From: Neobacillus cucumis
GTDB lineage: Bacteria; Bacillota; Bacilli; Bacillales_B; DSM-18226
Direction of reading: 5' to 3'
Assembly: GCF_016107705.1 (NCBI RefSeq)
Contig: NZ_JAEHGC010000002.1
Span: 124,001 to 188,000 of the forward strand
Length of the DNA: 64,000 nucleotides
Part shown: piece by piece, positions 8,296 through 17,257 of the stretch
Numbering within the stretch: position 1 is the first letter of the stretch
Layout of the letters: each line of letters opens with the position of its first letter
Program-made: the position numbers and the translations under genes
Notes under the pieces: model-generated
What the model was told of the DNA's origin: nothing
Databases searched by the model: none
Seen by the model: the letters and a program-made list of their open reading frames with translations, nothing else

Positions 8296-8315
8296 TTTTT
8301 AAATAGGAGTATATT

Positions 8316-9239
8316 ATGTATATATTATTTCAAATCTTATTAAATGTTGTTTTGCCAGTATTCATCTTAATTGGAGCTGGTGTATTTCTGCACCGAAAAT
8401 TTCATTTTGATATGAATACCTTATCTAAATTAAACACTTATTTTTTAATGCCCGCTGTAAGCTTTACAAATATTTATCAAAATAATGTGGGCGGAGAAAC
8501 ATTGCTGCATATTCTTGGATTCTTAAGTTTACAAGCAGTTAGTTTGATGATGATTAGTTCATTCATTGGTATAGTGGCAAAATATGATAACGGTTTATCA
8601 TCCACTTTTAAAAACAGTATTGTCTTAAATAATTCCGGGAATTTTGGGCTGCCTGTCAGCCAATTGGTGTTCCACCAGAACCCATTAGGGGCATCCATTC
8701 AGATTGTGGTAATGATTTTTCAAAATTTGTTAACCTATACCTATGGGTTGCTAAATTCTGTTTCCGTTGATAACAGCAAAGTAAAAGCAATCAAAGAATT
8801 TTTGAAAAATCCGGTGATCTATGCTTTTTTATTAGGTCTTCTGCTCCATACGTTTCGTATAAAAATTCCTGAATTTTTATGGTCGCCTGTTAAAAATACA
8901 TCTAATGCTTTTATTGCAGTAGCGCTTATAACACTTGGGGCACAAAGTGCCTACTTGAAATTTAGCCGGTTCTCGCTGCCGCTAGTCCTAAGTTTGCTTG
9001 GCCGCCTAGTCCTTTCTCCAGTTATTGCATTCCTCATTATTATTATTTTAAAGTTGGACGGCACTACAGCGCAGGCTTTATTTATCGCTAGCTCTTTTCC
9101 TACATCAAGAAACAGCGCACTTTTCGCCTTAGAATATGGAAATCATCCGGAATATGCGGCACAGGTGGTCTTGATGTCTACGGTATTTAGCATGCTTACC
9201 GTCACGACAGTGGTGTATTTATCTTCGATTTTATTTTAG
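8316..9239 (+). CDS. AEC-family transporter (auxin efflux carrier/malate permease type)
   Basis: The 307-residue product has the two five-helix halves of the AEC family, with FLMPAVSFTNIYQNN in the first half, NNSGNFGLPVSQLVF in the middle and SSFPTSRNSALFALEYG in the second. Bacterial members export or exchange organic acids such as malate. It is encoded 59 bases after the citrate transporter across a weak terminator. A role in C4-dicarboxylate efflux during citrate use is possible but not shown. Its own strong terminator follows. Confidence 0.82.
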   Translation: MYILFQILLNVVLPVFILIGAGVFLHRKFHFDMNTLSKLNTYFLMPAVSFTNIYQNNVGGETLLHILGFLSLQAVSLMMISSFIGIVAKYDNGLSSTFKNSIVLNNSGNFGLPVSQLVFHQNPLGASIQIVVMIFQNLLTYTYGLLNSVSVDNSKVKAIKEFLKNPVIYAFLLGLLLHTFRIKIPEFLWSPVKNTSNAFIAVALITLGAQSAYLKFSRFSLPLVLSLLGRLVLSPVIAFLIIIILKLDGTTAQALFIASSFPTSRNSALFALEYGNHPEYAAQVVLMSTVFSMLTVTTVVYLSSILF

Positions 9240-9248
9240 TTTGGTGAG

Positions 9249-9276
9249 GACCGTTCAAAAAAAGAACGGTCTTTTC
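9249..9276 (+). terminator. Terminator after the AEC transporter
   Basis: A perfect 8-bp stem GACCGTTC/GAACGGTC with an A7 loop, followed by TTTTCT. Confidence 0.85.
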
Positions 9277-9474
9277 TACTGGGTTTTATGAGGCTATTTT
9301 AATTTTTTAAGTAAAATTTGATCGATTGTTGTTGAAACCCAAAGAAGTATTAAATTTCCTGTCTAAAAAATATAAAAATAGTGACAATCTGACTCGAAAA
9401 TTGATTATAATTAATACAAAGTTATTATTTTTGTGATTTTTGTAAATTGGCCTGCAACAAAGGAGGTTTTTCAT

Positions 9475-10038
9475 ATGAACATAAGGCAAAAGAAATATAA
9501 TTTTTTTCAACGAATCGGACGTGCGTTTAGGTTGAATTTTTTAAAACTGTTTCGTTCTCCTGGCGGGGCCAAAAAAGTGTCATTAGGTTTTGCGATTGGC
9601 TTTGGTTTGGAAATGTTGGTGATATCATCTGCTTCACTTATCTATATATTATTTATCCCGATTGTCCGTCTGGCCAAAGGATCCTTTCCTGCTGCAATCA
9701 TTGGAAATGTTATTGGCAAACTAACCTTTCTGCCTGTGATCCTGTTACCTTTTGCAAAAAAACTCGGGAAAGCGGTCTTTCCATTGAAGGTTCAGATTGG
9801 ACAAAGTACACCATTTTCATTTGAAAAACTACTGCATGGCGATTTTAGTGTCATTATTAGTATCCTCCACGGGGGAGTCCATGTTTTAATTGGAATGACC
9901 ATTTTTGGTATCGTTCTTGGGATTATCTCTTACTTCATAGTCTACTATTTGTATGAAAAGCAAAAAACGAAACGACTAACAAGAATTCGTGATAAACAGG
10001 CACTTCGGAAAAATAGCCTGAATAAAAATTTAGTATGA
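9475..10038 (+). CDS. DUF2062 membrane protein
   Basis: The 187-residue product matches the DUF2062 family: a basic N-terminus (IGRAFRLNFLKLFRSPGGAKKVSLGFAIGF, in parts), then three or four membrane segments with GNVIGKLTFLPVILLPFAKK in the middle and a Lys/Arg-rich C-terminal tail. The family has no firm biochemical role. ATG 9475 is preferred over an upstream in-frame start because AGGAGG lies 9 bases before it. It is monocistronic between two strong terminators. Confidence 0.75.
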   Translation: MNIRQKKYNFFQRIGRAFRLNFLKLFRSPGGAKKVSLGFAIGFGLEMLVISSASLIYILFIPIVRLAKGSFPAAIIGNVIGKLTFLPVILLPFAKKLGKAVFPLKVQIGQSTPFSFEKLLHGDFSVIISILHGGVHVLIGMTIFGIVLGIISYFIVYYLYEKQKTKRLTRIRDKQALRKNSLNKNLV

Positions 10039-10052
10039 TTTTTGATGAATTA

Positions 10053-10088
10053 ACGGTCACCCATTCTTCATGTGGTGACCGTTTTTTT
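10053..10088 (+). terminator. Terminator after the DUF2062 gene
   Basis: A 9-bp stem ACGGTCACC/GGTGACCGT followed by seven T. Confidence 0.85.
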
Positions 10089-10195
10089 GACTTCTCGAAT
10101 CTATATAGTTTTCTCATATGTTAACGTATAATGAAAGAGTGATAGTTATGAATTTTCTTAACAATTTATTTTTTTATCATGCGGAGGTCCATTAG

Positions 10196-11371
10196 ATGCT
10201 GCTTAATACCTTTAAAAATGAAGTAAACCAACTAAAATACGAGGTAATAGGGTGGAGGAGATATCTCCATCAAAACCCTGAATTATCATTTCAGGAAGAA
10301 AAAACGGCACAATTTGTGCACGAAACACTCGAATCCTTTGGGAACTTGGAGCTTTCCCGACCGACAAAGACAAGTGTGATGGCTCGCCTTATCGGTTCAC
10401 AGCCTGGTAAGGTCCTTGCAATCCGAGCTGATATGGATGCCTTGCCGATTCAAGAAGAAAACACGTTTGAATTTGCATCTAGTACTCCCGGGGTGATGCA
10501 CGCCTGCGGGCATGATGGACACACGGCGATTTTACTTGGGACTGCAAAGATACTTTCGGGTATGAAGGACCGCATCCAAGGGGAGGTTCGTTTCCTCTTT
10601 CAGCATGGGGAAGAAATGTTTCCGGGCGGCGCCGAGGAAATGGTGGATGCAGGGGTAATGGAGGGTGTTGACCTCGTAATAGGAACCCATCTTTGGTCGC
10701 CGATTGAAGTAGGCAAGGTTGGGATTGTTTATGGTAAAATGCAGGCTGCGCCAGATACCTTTGATATTACAATAAAAGGGGCCGGTGGACATGCCGCTGA
10801 GCCGCATCATACTGTTGATGCGATTGCAATTGCTACACAAGTAGTTGGCAACTTGCAGCATATTGTTTCTAGAAACACAGATCCACTCGATAATCTTGTT
10901 GTTTCGGTTACGAAAATCATGGGGGGAACCGCTCATAATGTGATTCCGAATACTGTAGAAATCGGCGGGACGGTCCGCAGCTTTGATGCTAAACTGCGTG
11001 AATCCATCCCGCCTCTAATGGAACGAATCATAAAGGGGATTACGCAGGCACACGGTGCTGACTATGATTTTTCCTACAATTACGGCTACCGCCCTGTTGT
11101 AAATGATGAAGCTGTTACAAGGGGAATAGAGGAAACTGTTCTTGAGCTGTTCGGGGAAGAGGCTTTAGCGTCAATTAAACCGGATATGGGCGGAGAAGAT
11201 TTTTCCGCTTTCCAGCAAAAAGCACCCGGAGCGTTTTTCTATATAGGGGCAGGGAATGCTGAAAAAGGAATTGTCCATCCCCATCACCATCCACGTTTTA
11301 CGATCGATGAAGAATCATTGGAAATGGCGGTTAACATCTTTGTTCATGCCGCATTTAAATTTTTGAATTAA
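10196..11371 (+). CDS. M20D amidohydrolase (N-acyl amino acid / hippurate hydrolase type)
   Basis: The 391-residue product shows the M20D metal site: RADMDALPIQEE, MHACGHDGHTA, QHGEEMFPGGAEEM, GTHLWS and the C-terminal MGGEDFSAF. A dimerisation domain lies around residues 180-290 (GGHAAEPHHTVDAI). These cytoplasmic zinc or manganese enzymes release acyl groups from N-acyl amino acids and similar amides. RBS GGAGG lies 9 bases before ATG 10196. It is monocistronic, with a terminator shared with the convergent dehydrogenase gene. The specific substrate cannot be told. Confidence 0.9.
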   Translation: MLLNTFKNEVNQLKYEVIGWRRYLHQNPELSFQEEKTAQFVHETLESFGNLELSRPTKTSVMARLIGSQPGKVLAIRADMDALPIQEENTFEFASSTPGVMHACGHDGHTAILLGTAKILSGMKDRIQGEVRFLFQHGEEMFPGGAEEMVDAGVMEGVDLVIGTHLWSPIEVGKVGIVYGKMQAAPDTFDITIKGAGGHAAEPHHTVDAIAIATQVVGNLQHIVSRNTDPLDNLVVSVTKIMGGTAHNVIPNTVEIGGTVRSFDAKLRESIPPLMERIIKGITQAHGADYDFSYNYGYRPVVNDEAVTRGIEETVLELFGEEALASIKPDMGGEDFSAFQQKAPGAFFYIGAGNAEKGIVHPHHHPRFTIDEESLEMAVNIFVHAAFKFLN

Positions 11372-11373
11372 AC

Positions 11374-11410
11374 AAAGGGTCTACCCCAATCTAGGGGGGA
11401 GACCCTTTTT
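11374..11410. terminator. Terminator between convergent genes
   Basis: AAAGGGTCTACCCC and AGGGG...AGACCCTTT form a long stem around AATCT with a T tail. It touches the stop of the minus-strand dehydrogenase gene. Confidence 0.75.
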
Positions 11411-12362
11411 AATATCCGCGTTTTCGATCCACTATTCCGTGTAAAGTTTGCCCATTTAAATATTTTTCCACATTATCCACAAAAAATTGAGTCACACCTT
11501 CAATAGTGCTAGGTCCGGACAAATGAGAAGTGACATAGACATTTGGCATCGAGTAAAAATGATGATTCTTTGGCAGTGGCTCTGTTTCAAAAACGTCAAG
11601 AATAGCTGCTTTCAGATGCCCTTCCTCAAGAACGGATTGTAAATCATTTTCAGCGATCAAAGCACCTCGGCCCACATTTACAATACAGCTATCAGGTTTC
11701 ATCGCGAAAAGGATCTCACGATTTATAACATGGTAGGTTTTATCTGTTAAAGGAAGCGTAAGGACAAGGTAATCAAGATCTTTAACAAAATCTTTCCATT
11801 GGTTTGCAGTAAAATGTTGGTCCACGATTTCGGCATTCCTCCCGCTAAAACTTAATCCGTGTACTTTCATGTCAAATACTTTAGCTTTACGGACGGTTTC
11901 AGCCCCGATCGATCCCAATCCGGCTACTCCGATGGTTTTTCCGGCAAGGGAGTCAGAAATAAAGGAATCCCAGTTTCGTTCTGTTTGTGCTTGTCTCATT
12001 CGCGGAATGTCCTTAACAATATGGAGAAGAAAGGCAAAAACATATTCAGAAATATATGTGCCAAACTGGTCGACAATTCTGGTAAGGAGGATGTCATCAG
12101 TGATAGATGGATCGGCCACTAAATCATTCACCCCTGCGCCCATTGATTGAAACCAACGGACAGATAAGGCATTTGGTGTACGGAGGAGTTCGGTAGGGAA
12201 CTTCCAGCCTAAGATAATCTCTGTACCGGGTAAAAACCTTTCTGCTTCCTCGTAAGTTGCTGCTGCCTTCACAGCTTTAAAACCAAATTCACGTACGCGG
12301 TTCGCATATTCTTCAGCGTGGTGGGGGTCAAATACTAATATATTTGGCTGTGACGAATTCAT
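11409..12362 (-). CDS. NAD(P)-dependent D-2-hydroxyacid dehydrogenase
   Basis: The 317-residue product has the nucleotide-binding motif GVAGLGSIGAETV (~residues 140-152). It also has the catalytic trio of the D-2-hydroxyacid dehydrogenase family: Arg before NVGRGALI in the conserved region, Glu in DVFETEPLP and His in VTSHLSGPS. The family reduces glyoxylate, hydroxypyruvate or branched 2-oxoacids. ATG 12362 is chosen because an upstream in-frame GTG lies inside the ribosome binding site AGGAGTG. The glycerate kinase at 15971 would accept D-glycerate from a hydroxypyruvate reductase, but the genes are not adjacent. Confidence 0.87.
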   Translation of the reverse strand: MNSSQPNILVFDPHHAEEYANRVREFGFKAVKAAATYEEAERFLPGTEIILGWKFPTELLRTPNALSVRWFQSMGAGVNDLVADPSITDDILLTRIVDQFGTYISEYVFAFLLHIVKDIPRMRQAQTERNWDSFISDSLAGKTIGVAGLGSIGAETVRKAKVFDMKVHGLSFSGRNAEIVDQHFTANQWKDFVKDLDYLVLTLPLTDKTYHVINREILFAMKPDSCIVNVGRGALIAENDLQSVLEEGHLKAAILDVFETEPLPKNHHFYSMPNVYVTSHLSGPSTIEGVTQFFVDNVEKYLNGQTLHGIVDRKRGY

Positions 12363-12564
12363 ATAAATCACTCCTATACAAGCTATCTAATGAGACATTT
12401 GCCATAATCAATATAATTAAGTTAACAATAGATGTAGTAAGAATTCAAGATTAAAAAGTATCAGAAGTTGCTATATTATTTAAAAGGAAATTTTCTATCA
12501 AACTCTATCATAGGAATGTTTCCTGGTCTTTTATCCTTAATTTTCACCCCCTAATATTTCGGGA

Positions 12565-12593
12565 ATGAAAATAAAACCACTCTGTGTTATGAT
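12565..12593 (+). promoter_or_regulatory. Possible sigma-A promoter of the MFS gene
   Basis: ATGAAA, 17 bases, then an extended -10 (TG-T-TATGAT). The -35 is only a partial match. The rest of the ~300-base gap 12363-12669 shows no gene or structured element I could support. Confidence 0.4.
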
Positions 12594-12669
12594 GGCAATA
12601 TCAAACCGATCGGATGTAAGGTGGATTCCATCTTTGTCATTCAAAGGAAGTAGTGGGAGTGCGATTAAA

Positions 12670-13878
12670 ATGGAAACCTGGAAACGGAATTTATGGGTGC
12701 TTTGGATTGGCTGTTTCTTTACATCAGCCAGCTTTTCGATGGTCATCCCTTTTTTGCCCCTTTTTCTACTGCAAATAGGCGTTCATCAACATACAGAAAT
12801 GTGGTCAGGGCTGCTTTTTAGTTCTGCATTCTTTGCCGGCGCAATCGCTTCGCCTTTCTGGGGAAGGGTAGCGGATCGATACGGAAGAAAGCCAATGATT
12901 ATTCGGGCAGGATTTGTTCTTTTTGTCATTTATACATTAATGGCCTTCGTAACGAATCCTTATGAGATCTTAGCATTAAGAATAATGCAGGGATTATTGA
13001 GCGGATTTATTCCCGGCTCTATCGCATTAATTGGGACCAATACTCCAAATGAAAAAATTGGGTATGCCCTTTCTTTAATCTCTACCGCTACTGCTTCAGG
13101 AGGGATTCTTGGACCATTACTCGGAGGTGGAATTGCTCATCTCTTCGGAAATCGCTTAGCTTTTGCTAGCGCCGGAATCTTCGTCTTTATTGCGACTTTC
13201 CTTATTATTTTCTGGGTGAAAGAAGAAAACTTTACTCCAAGTAAAGAGAAGGGATCCGTTAAAAATGATTTCAAGGTGGCATGGACTAATCGGACGTTAA
13301 TGATGGTTCTCACCTTAACCGTTGTTACAAGCTGTTCGGTCATGACGATTGAACCGGTTCTCCCATTATATATTGTGAAATTAGGGAGCTCTTCTGAAGA
13401 TGCTTCATTACTAGCAGGTATCGTATTCTCGCTTCCGGGGATTGCCAGTGCCCTGTTTGCTCCCTATTGGGGAAGATGGGCGGACAAAGTTGGCTTCCAA
13501 AAAGTGCTTGTCATAGGACTGCTCGGGGGTGGAGTTGGAACATTGGCGCAAATCCTTTTCGGAGAAATTTGGGGATTTTCAGTCATCCGTTTTGTTTATG
13601 GTGTGTTTTTCTGTGCAGTCTTTCCAGCGTTAAATGGGCTTGTCGTAAAATCAACACCAGACGATTTCAGGGGAAGAGCCTTTGGATTAAACCAAACCGC
13701 CAATCAAATTGGCGGGATGATTGGTCCAATGATTGGCGGTTTTATTGGTGGGATTTTTCCCGTTCAAATTGTATTTGTTGTTACAGGGCTATTACTATTA
13801 ACAGCTATGGGTATGGCTTATAGAAAAGGAAATATGTTAAACAGACCAATAAAGAGAAATGCATGGGCAGGAAAATAA
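12670..13878 (+). CDS. MFS drug-efflux-type transporter (DHA1)
   Basis: The 402-residue product has twelve predicted membrane segments. The MFS signature between helices 2 and 3 is GRVADRYGRKPMI, and its counterpart in the second half is GRWADKVGFQKVL. Motif C-like GGILGPLLGGGIAH in helix 5 marks drug:proton antiporters. The N-terminus METWKRNLWVLWIGCF at ATG 12670 fits the family better than an extension starting ~100 bases upstream that has no ribosome site. It is a single-gene unit with its own terminator. The substrate is unknown. Confidence 0.82.
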   Translation: METWKRNLWVLWIGCFFTSASFSMVIPFLPLFLLQIGVHQHTEMWSGLLFSSAFFAGAIASPFWGRVADRYGRKPMIIRAGFVLFVIYTLMAFVTNPYEILALRIMQGLLSGFIPGSIALIGTNTPNEKIGYALSLISTATASGGILGPLLGGGIAHLFGNRLAFASAGIFVFIATFLIIFWVKEENFTPSKEKGSVKNDFKVAWTNRTLMMVLTLTVVTSCSVMTIEPVLPLYIVKLGSSSEDASLLAGIVFSLPGIASALFAPYWGRWADKVGFQKVLVIGLLGGGVGTLAQILFGEIWGFSVIRFVYGVFFCAVFPALNGLVVKSTPDDFRGRAFGLNQTANQIGGMIGPMIGGFIGGIFPVQIVFVVTGLLLLTAMGMAYRKGNMLNRPIKRNAWAGK

Positions 13879-13887
13879 ATGAGTTAA

Positions 13888-13918
13888 AACGTCACAAAAG
13901 AAGTGGCGTTTTTTTTGG
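13888..13918 (+). terminator. Terminator after the MFS gene
   Basis: AACGTCAC/GTGGCGTT stem (one G-U pair) followed by a T8-9 run. Confidence 0.75.
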
Positions 13919-13965
13919 TCACATTTATATGAAAGCGCATACATTGATAACAAGGGGGTGATTAT

Positions 13966-14133
13966 ATGTTATATCCGTATGGAAATGATTATATAAAATA
14001 TTTAAACGATGAGAGATCTTACGGTATGACCTATGATCAATGGAAGGACAAGAATTCGAAAATGGATTCAGGGAAATACAATCAAATGGGAGACAATAAA
14101 AATATCGTAAATAAATATTCAAATTTGAGATAA
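13966..14133 (+). CDS. Small Tyr/Asn/Lys-rich protein of unknown function
   Basis: This 55-residue product has a very strong ribosome site (AAGGGGGTGAT, right spacing) and its own terminator 2 bases after the stop, so it is very likely real. The sequence begins MLYPYGNDYIKYLND and is rich in Tyr, Asn, Lys and Asp, with no Cys, signal peptide or membrane segment. The composition recalls small spore or coat-associated proteins, and CATACATTG upstream is near a sigma-K -10, but neither point is conclusive. I do not recognise the family. Confidence 0.65.
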   Translation: MLYPYGNDYIKYLNDERSYGMTYDQWKDKNSKMDSGKYNQMGDNKNIVNKYSNLR

Positions 14134-14134
14134 T

Positions 14135-14158
14135 AGCGCCGTGATGGTGCTTTTTTTC
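14135..14158 (+). terminator. Terminator after the small protein gene
   Basis: AGCGCC/GGTGCT stem around GTGAT, followed by seven T. Confidence 0.75.
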
Positions 14159-14184
14159 TTAATGGGAAAGATTAGTGTTACGAT

Positions 14185-14212
14185 TTGACAATTTTTAAAA
14201 AAAGAGTATAGT
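14185..14212 (+). promoter_or_regulatory. Sigma-A promoter of the marR-MFS operon
   Basis: A perfect TTGACA, 16 bases, then TATAGT. The palindrome AGTAATTACT (14210-14219) overlaps the -10 and transcript start. Confidence 0.7.
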
Positions 14213-14226
14213 AATTACTCGTTAGT

Positions 14227-14243
14227 AGTTACCTAAGGTAACT
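14227..14243. promoter_or_regulatory. Candidate MarR operator
   Basis: AGTTACCT-A-AGGTAACT is a perfect 8-bp inverted repeat around one base, just downstream of the predicted transcript start and 28 bases before the MarR gene. The size and place suit autoregulation by that MarR protein. Confidence 0.6.
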
Positions 14244-14270
14244 GTTTTTACGGTAAGAGGAGGATTTGAA

Positions 14271-14699
14271 ATGCAAGGTTTTTTTCAAGAGTATTTATCT
14301 GTTTATCGACCACTTATAAGCAAACTAAATGAGTTACTGGGGAAATTTGAATTATCCTACTCCTTATGGCAGGTTATTTGGTACGTTAAAAAAAACGGGC
14401 AATCGTCGCTTGTTGATATTTCCAATTATTACAATGTTGAAAAGCCTACGATCACAAGGGCTGTTAAGCGTTTAGAGGAGAAGCTCATTTTAAAAGTCAT
14501 CCCTGGGAAAGATAAGCGTGAGAAAGTGGTCCAGCTGACAGAATTAGGGGAAGACCTTTACCAGACTATAAGACAGAAAATAACCGAGCTCGAGTACAGT
14601 GTCATGAGCGGGATTCCGAAAGAGGAACAAAACGCCGCATTTCAAGTACTCCCAAAGTTTAGAAAAAACATTCTTAAAGAAGGTAGAAAAGATGAATAA
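14271..14699 (+). CDS. MarR-family transcriptional regulator
   Basis: The 142-residue product has the winged helix of MarR proteins: LVDISNYYNVEKPTITRAVKRLEEK as recognition region, then the wing with PGKDKREKVVQLTELG. It is flanked by helices for dimerisation. It overlaps the downstream MFS gene by 8 bases (stop/start ATGAATAA), so the pair is one operon. A perfect palindrome between the promoter and the start codon suggests that it represses its own operon and is released by the substrate or inducer of the transporter. Confidence 0.88.
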   Translation: MQGFFQEYLSVYRPLISKLNELLGKFELSYSLWQVIWYVKKNGQSSLVDISNYYNVEKPTITRAVKRLEEKLILKVIPGKDKREKVVQLTELGEDLYQTIRQKITELEYSVMSGIPKEEQNAAFQVLPKFRKNILKEGRKDE

Positions 14700-15891
14700 A
14701 CCAAAATTATGGACAAAGGATTTTTTAATTGTCTCAGCAGCAAACTTTTTCCTTTACTTTACGTTTTATTTATTAATGGTAACCATCACCATATTTGCTT
14801 CAGAGAAATTTCATGCATCTCCAAGTCAAGCAGGGCTTGCTTCAGGAATATTTGTAGTAGGCACACTGATTGCACGCTTATTCTCAGGAAGATCAATCGA
14901 CCGTGTCGGCTGGAAAAAGATGTTATACATTGGCTTTATCTTATTCTTACTTACCACATTATTATATTTTGCAGTAAACAGTCTTACTTTTCTTCTTGTG
15001 AATCGTTTCTTGAATGGTGCCGCAATGGGGGTTGCTTCCACAGCAACGGGAACGATCGTTGCGAAAATTATTCCAAATGCAAGACGCGGTGAAGGCACTG
15101 GTTATTATGCATTAAGTGTAACGCTTGCTGCAGCGATTGGGCCTTTCTTAGGGATGTTCCTTATGCAGCATTCAAGTTTTAATATGAATTTTATTGTTTG
15201 TCTTATTTTTTTAGTCATGAGTTTTGTTGCGATATTCTTTTTAAATGTTCCAAAAATCGAACTATCGCAGGAACAATTGGCCAAAATGAAGGGGTTTTCG
15301 TTTCATCATTTCTTTGAAGTAAAAGCCATACCGATTTCGATTATCGGTGCATTGGTGGGATTTGGGTACTCAAGTATCCTTACATTCTTAACTTCCTATG
15401 CAAAAGAAATCAATTTAGTAGATGTTGGAAGTTTCTTCTTTATTGTTTACGCTGTTTTCACTCTGATTTCAAGACCATTTACCGGCAAATGGTTTGATCA
15501 AAAAGGCGAAAACTTTGTGATGTATCCATCCTTTTTATTCTTCGCTGTTGCTTTAATTTTGCTTAGCCAGGTTCATCAAGGGATCATGCTTTTAGTTGTT
15601 GGTGCCTTAGTCGGTCTTGGATATGCAACATTCTCGTCAAGTGCCCAAGCGATTTCCATCAAAGTATCGCCAAAAAATCGGATGGGGCTGGCAACTTCGA
15701 CTTTTTTCATTTTTGTTGATGGCGGAGTTGGAATTGGGCCTTTCATTCTTGGCTTTTTCGTTCCTTTAATTGGCTACCGGGGTCTGTATTTTAGTGTCGG
15801 TATCGTTGTTTTTGCTTGTATCTTCTTATATTATTTCTTACATGGCAGAAAAAGTCGTCAGAGAAGAAGTGAACTTGTTGAGTTACATTAA
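14692..15891 (+). CDS. MFS transporter controlled by the adjacent MarR regulator
   Basis: The 399-residue product has twelve membrane segments and the MFS loop motif ARLFSGRSIDRVGWKKML after helix 2. The second-half equivalent is SRPFTGKWFDQKGENFVM. Helix 5 carries GPFLGMFLM. It resembles the YfcJ/YhhS-type or arabinose efflux-like group. Translation is coupled to marR (8-base overlap). The operon structure suggests efflux of a toxic or signalling compound that also inactivates the regulator. Confidence 0.83.
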   Translation: MNKPKLWTKDFLIVSAANFFLYFTFYLLMVTITIFASEKFHASPSQAGLASGIFVVGTLIARLFSGRSIDRVGWKKMLYIGFILFLLTTLLYFAVNSLTFLLVNRFLNGAAMGVASTATGTIVAKIIPNARRGEGTGYYALSVTLAAAIGPFLGMFLMQHSSFNMNFIVCLIFLVMSFVAIFFLNVPKIELSQEQLAKMKGFSFHHFFEVKAIPISIIGALVGFGYSSILTFLTSYAKEINLVDVGSFFFIVYAVFTLISRPFTGKWFDQKGENFVMYPSFLFFAVALILLSQVHQGIMLLVVGALVGLGYATFSSSAQAISIKVSPKNRMGLATSTFFIFVDGGVGIGPFILGFFVPLIGYRGLYFSVGIVVFACIFLYYFLHGRKSRQRRSELVELH

Positions 15892-15970
15892 TAAACGTAG
15901 AAGGAGTGGGTGGCAGGCCTGCTCTATTTTTTTATATAATAGAATGAAAAGGTGAAAAGGATCGATATCG

Positions 15971-17107
15971 ATGAAATTTGTATTGGCACCTGATTCCTTT
16001 AAGGAAAGTATCACGGCAAAAAATGCTGCCCTTGCTATGAAAGAGGGGATTCTTAAGGTTTTTCCTGATGCTGAGTGCATGATTGTTCCGATGGCGGATG
16101 GAGGTGAGGGAACAGTGGATTCCCTTGTCAGCTATAAAAATGGGAAACTGCTCAAAGTGGAAGTGACCGGGCCGCTCGGCCGGAAAGTGACCGCCGGTTA
16201 TGGATTATTAGGTGATGGAAAAACGGCAGTCATTGAAATGGCCAGTGCCAGCGGTATTCATTTAGTGGGTTTGGAGGAGCGGAATCCATTACATACAACG
16301 AGCTATGGTACAGGTGAACTCATTAGACATGCACTCGATCAAGGGGTTACGCGAATTTTATTAGGGATTGGCGGAAGTGCAACAAATGATGGCGGAATCG
16401 GAATGCTTCAAGCCCTTGGTGCATCCTTTAAAGATGTAAAAGGTGAAGAGCTCCCGTTCGGCGGTGGGGGATTAGAGGATCTTCAGTTAATTGATTTAAG
16501 CGGATTAGATCAGCGCATTAAAAACGTAAAAATTGATGTAGCCTGTGATGTGAACAATCCATTGACAGGTGAGCTGGGTGCATCCTATATCTTTGGACCG
16601 CAAAAAGGAGCTAGTCCAGAAATGGTCACCTATTTGGATCAAAATCTGAAGCACTATGCAGAAAAGATTAAAGAGCAATTTGGGATAGATATTGACTGCG
16701 TTGAAGGGGCTGGTGCTGCGGGTGGACTTGGGGCAGGTTTACTGGCCTTTCTTCAGGCCGAGTTAAAAAAAGGTGTAGACCTTGTGATCGAATATACCGG
16801 GCTTGAGGAAGAGATAAAGGATGCCGATTTTGTTTTTACCGGCGAAGGTAGTATTGATGGTCAGACCCTGTTTGGAAAGACTCCATATGGTGTCGCTGAC
16901 ACTGCAAAAAAATATGAAGTCCCGGTTATTGCTTTTGCCGGAAAAATAGGTGATGGGGCCGATGTGCTATATGAGCATGGATTTACCTCCATTGTAGGAA
17001 TTTTAAAGGGAGTAACAAGCCTGGAAAAAGCCTTAGAATCCGGTTACGAAAATTTGGCTCATGCAGCAGAGACTGTTTGTAGAATTTTAGCTATTAGCAA
17101 AAAGTAA
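15971..17107 (+). CDS. glxK: Glycerate kinase (GarK/GlxK type)
   Basis: The 378-residue product begins MKFVLAPDSFKESITAKNAA, the classical glycerate kinase opening. Later family segments are MADGGEGTVDSL, IGGSATNDGGIGMLQALG and FTGEGSIDGQTLFGKTP. The enzyme phosphorylates D-glycerate to 2-phosphoglycerate, feeding glycolysis from glyoxylate, tartrate or serine breakdown. It is monocistronic with a strong terminator. No glyoxylate carboligase genes are next to it; the D-2-hydroxyacid dehydrogenase at 11.4 kb is the only possible partner in view. Confidence 0.93.
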   Translation: MKFVLAPDSFKESITAKNAALAMKEGILKVFPDAECMIVPMADGGEGTVDSLVSYKNGKLLKVEVTGPLGRKVTAGYGLLGDGKTAVIEMASASGIHLVGLEERNPLHTTSYGTGELIRHALDQGVTRILLGIGGSATNDGGIGMLQALGASFKDVKGEELPFGGGGLEDLQLIDLSGLDQRIKNVKIDVACDVNNPLTGELGASYIFGPQKGASPEMVTYLDQNLKHYAEKIKEQFGIDIDCVEGAGAAGGLGAGLLAFLQAELKKGVDLVIEYTGLEEEIKDADFVFTGEGSIDGQTLFGKTPYGVADTAKKYEVPVIAFAGKIGDGADVLYEHGFTSIVGILKGVTSLEKALESGYENLAHAAETVCRILAISKK

Positions 17108-17118
17108 AATATGCTGAA

Positions 17119-17145
17119 ACCCTGTTCGAAACAGGGTCTTTTTTT
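17119..17145 (+). terminator. Terminator after glycerate kinase
   Basis: ACCCTGTT/AACAGGGT stem around CGA, followed by a T run. Confidence 0.85.
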
Positions 17146-17151
17146 GTTGCG

Positions 17152-17240
17152 TGCCCAGCAAGCAGTTAATTGCTAATTGGTGAAAGTCCAATTTGAGTAT
17201 ATGCTAAGACGCTCAGTAGTTGCCAGGCAACTTGTGGAGA
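17152..17240 (+). mobile_element. Possible remnant of a group II intron 5' end
   Basis: The segment starts GTGCCCAGCAAGC and contains GGTGAAAGTCCAATTTGAG and TTGCCAGGCAACTTGTGG. GTGYG-type starts and the GGTGAAAGTCC stretch are conserved in domain I of bacterial group II introns. No reverse transcriptase or domain V follows; after ~90 bases the YqhV-like gene begins on the other strand. It would therefore be a truncated copy. Recognition is from memory of the motif, not from alignment. Confidence 0.4.
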
Positions 17241-17257
17241 AATTAAATAACCTTTCA

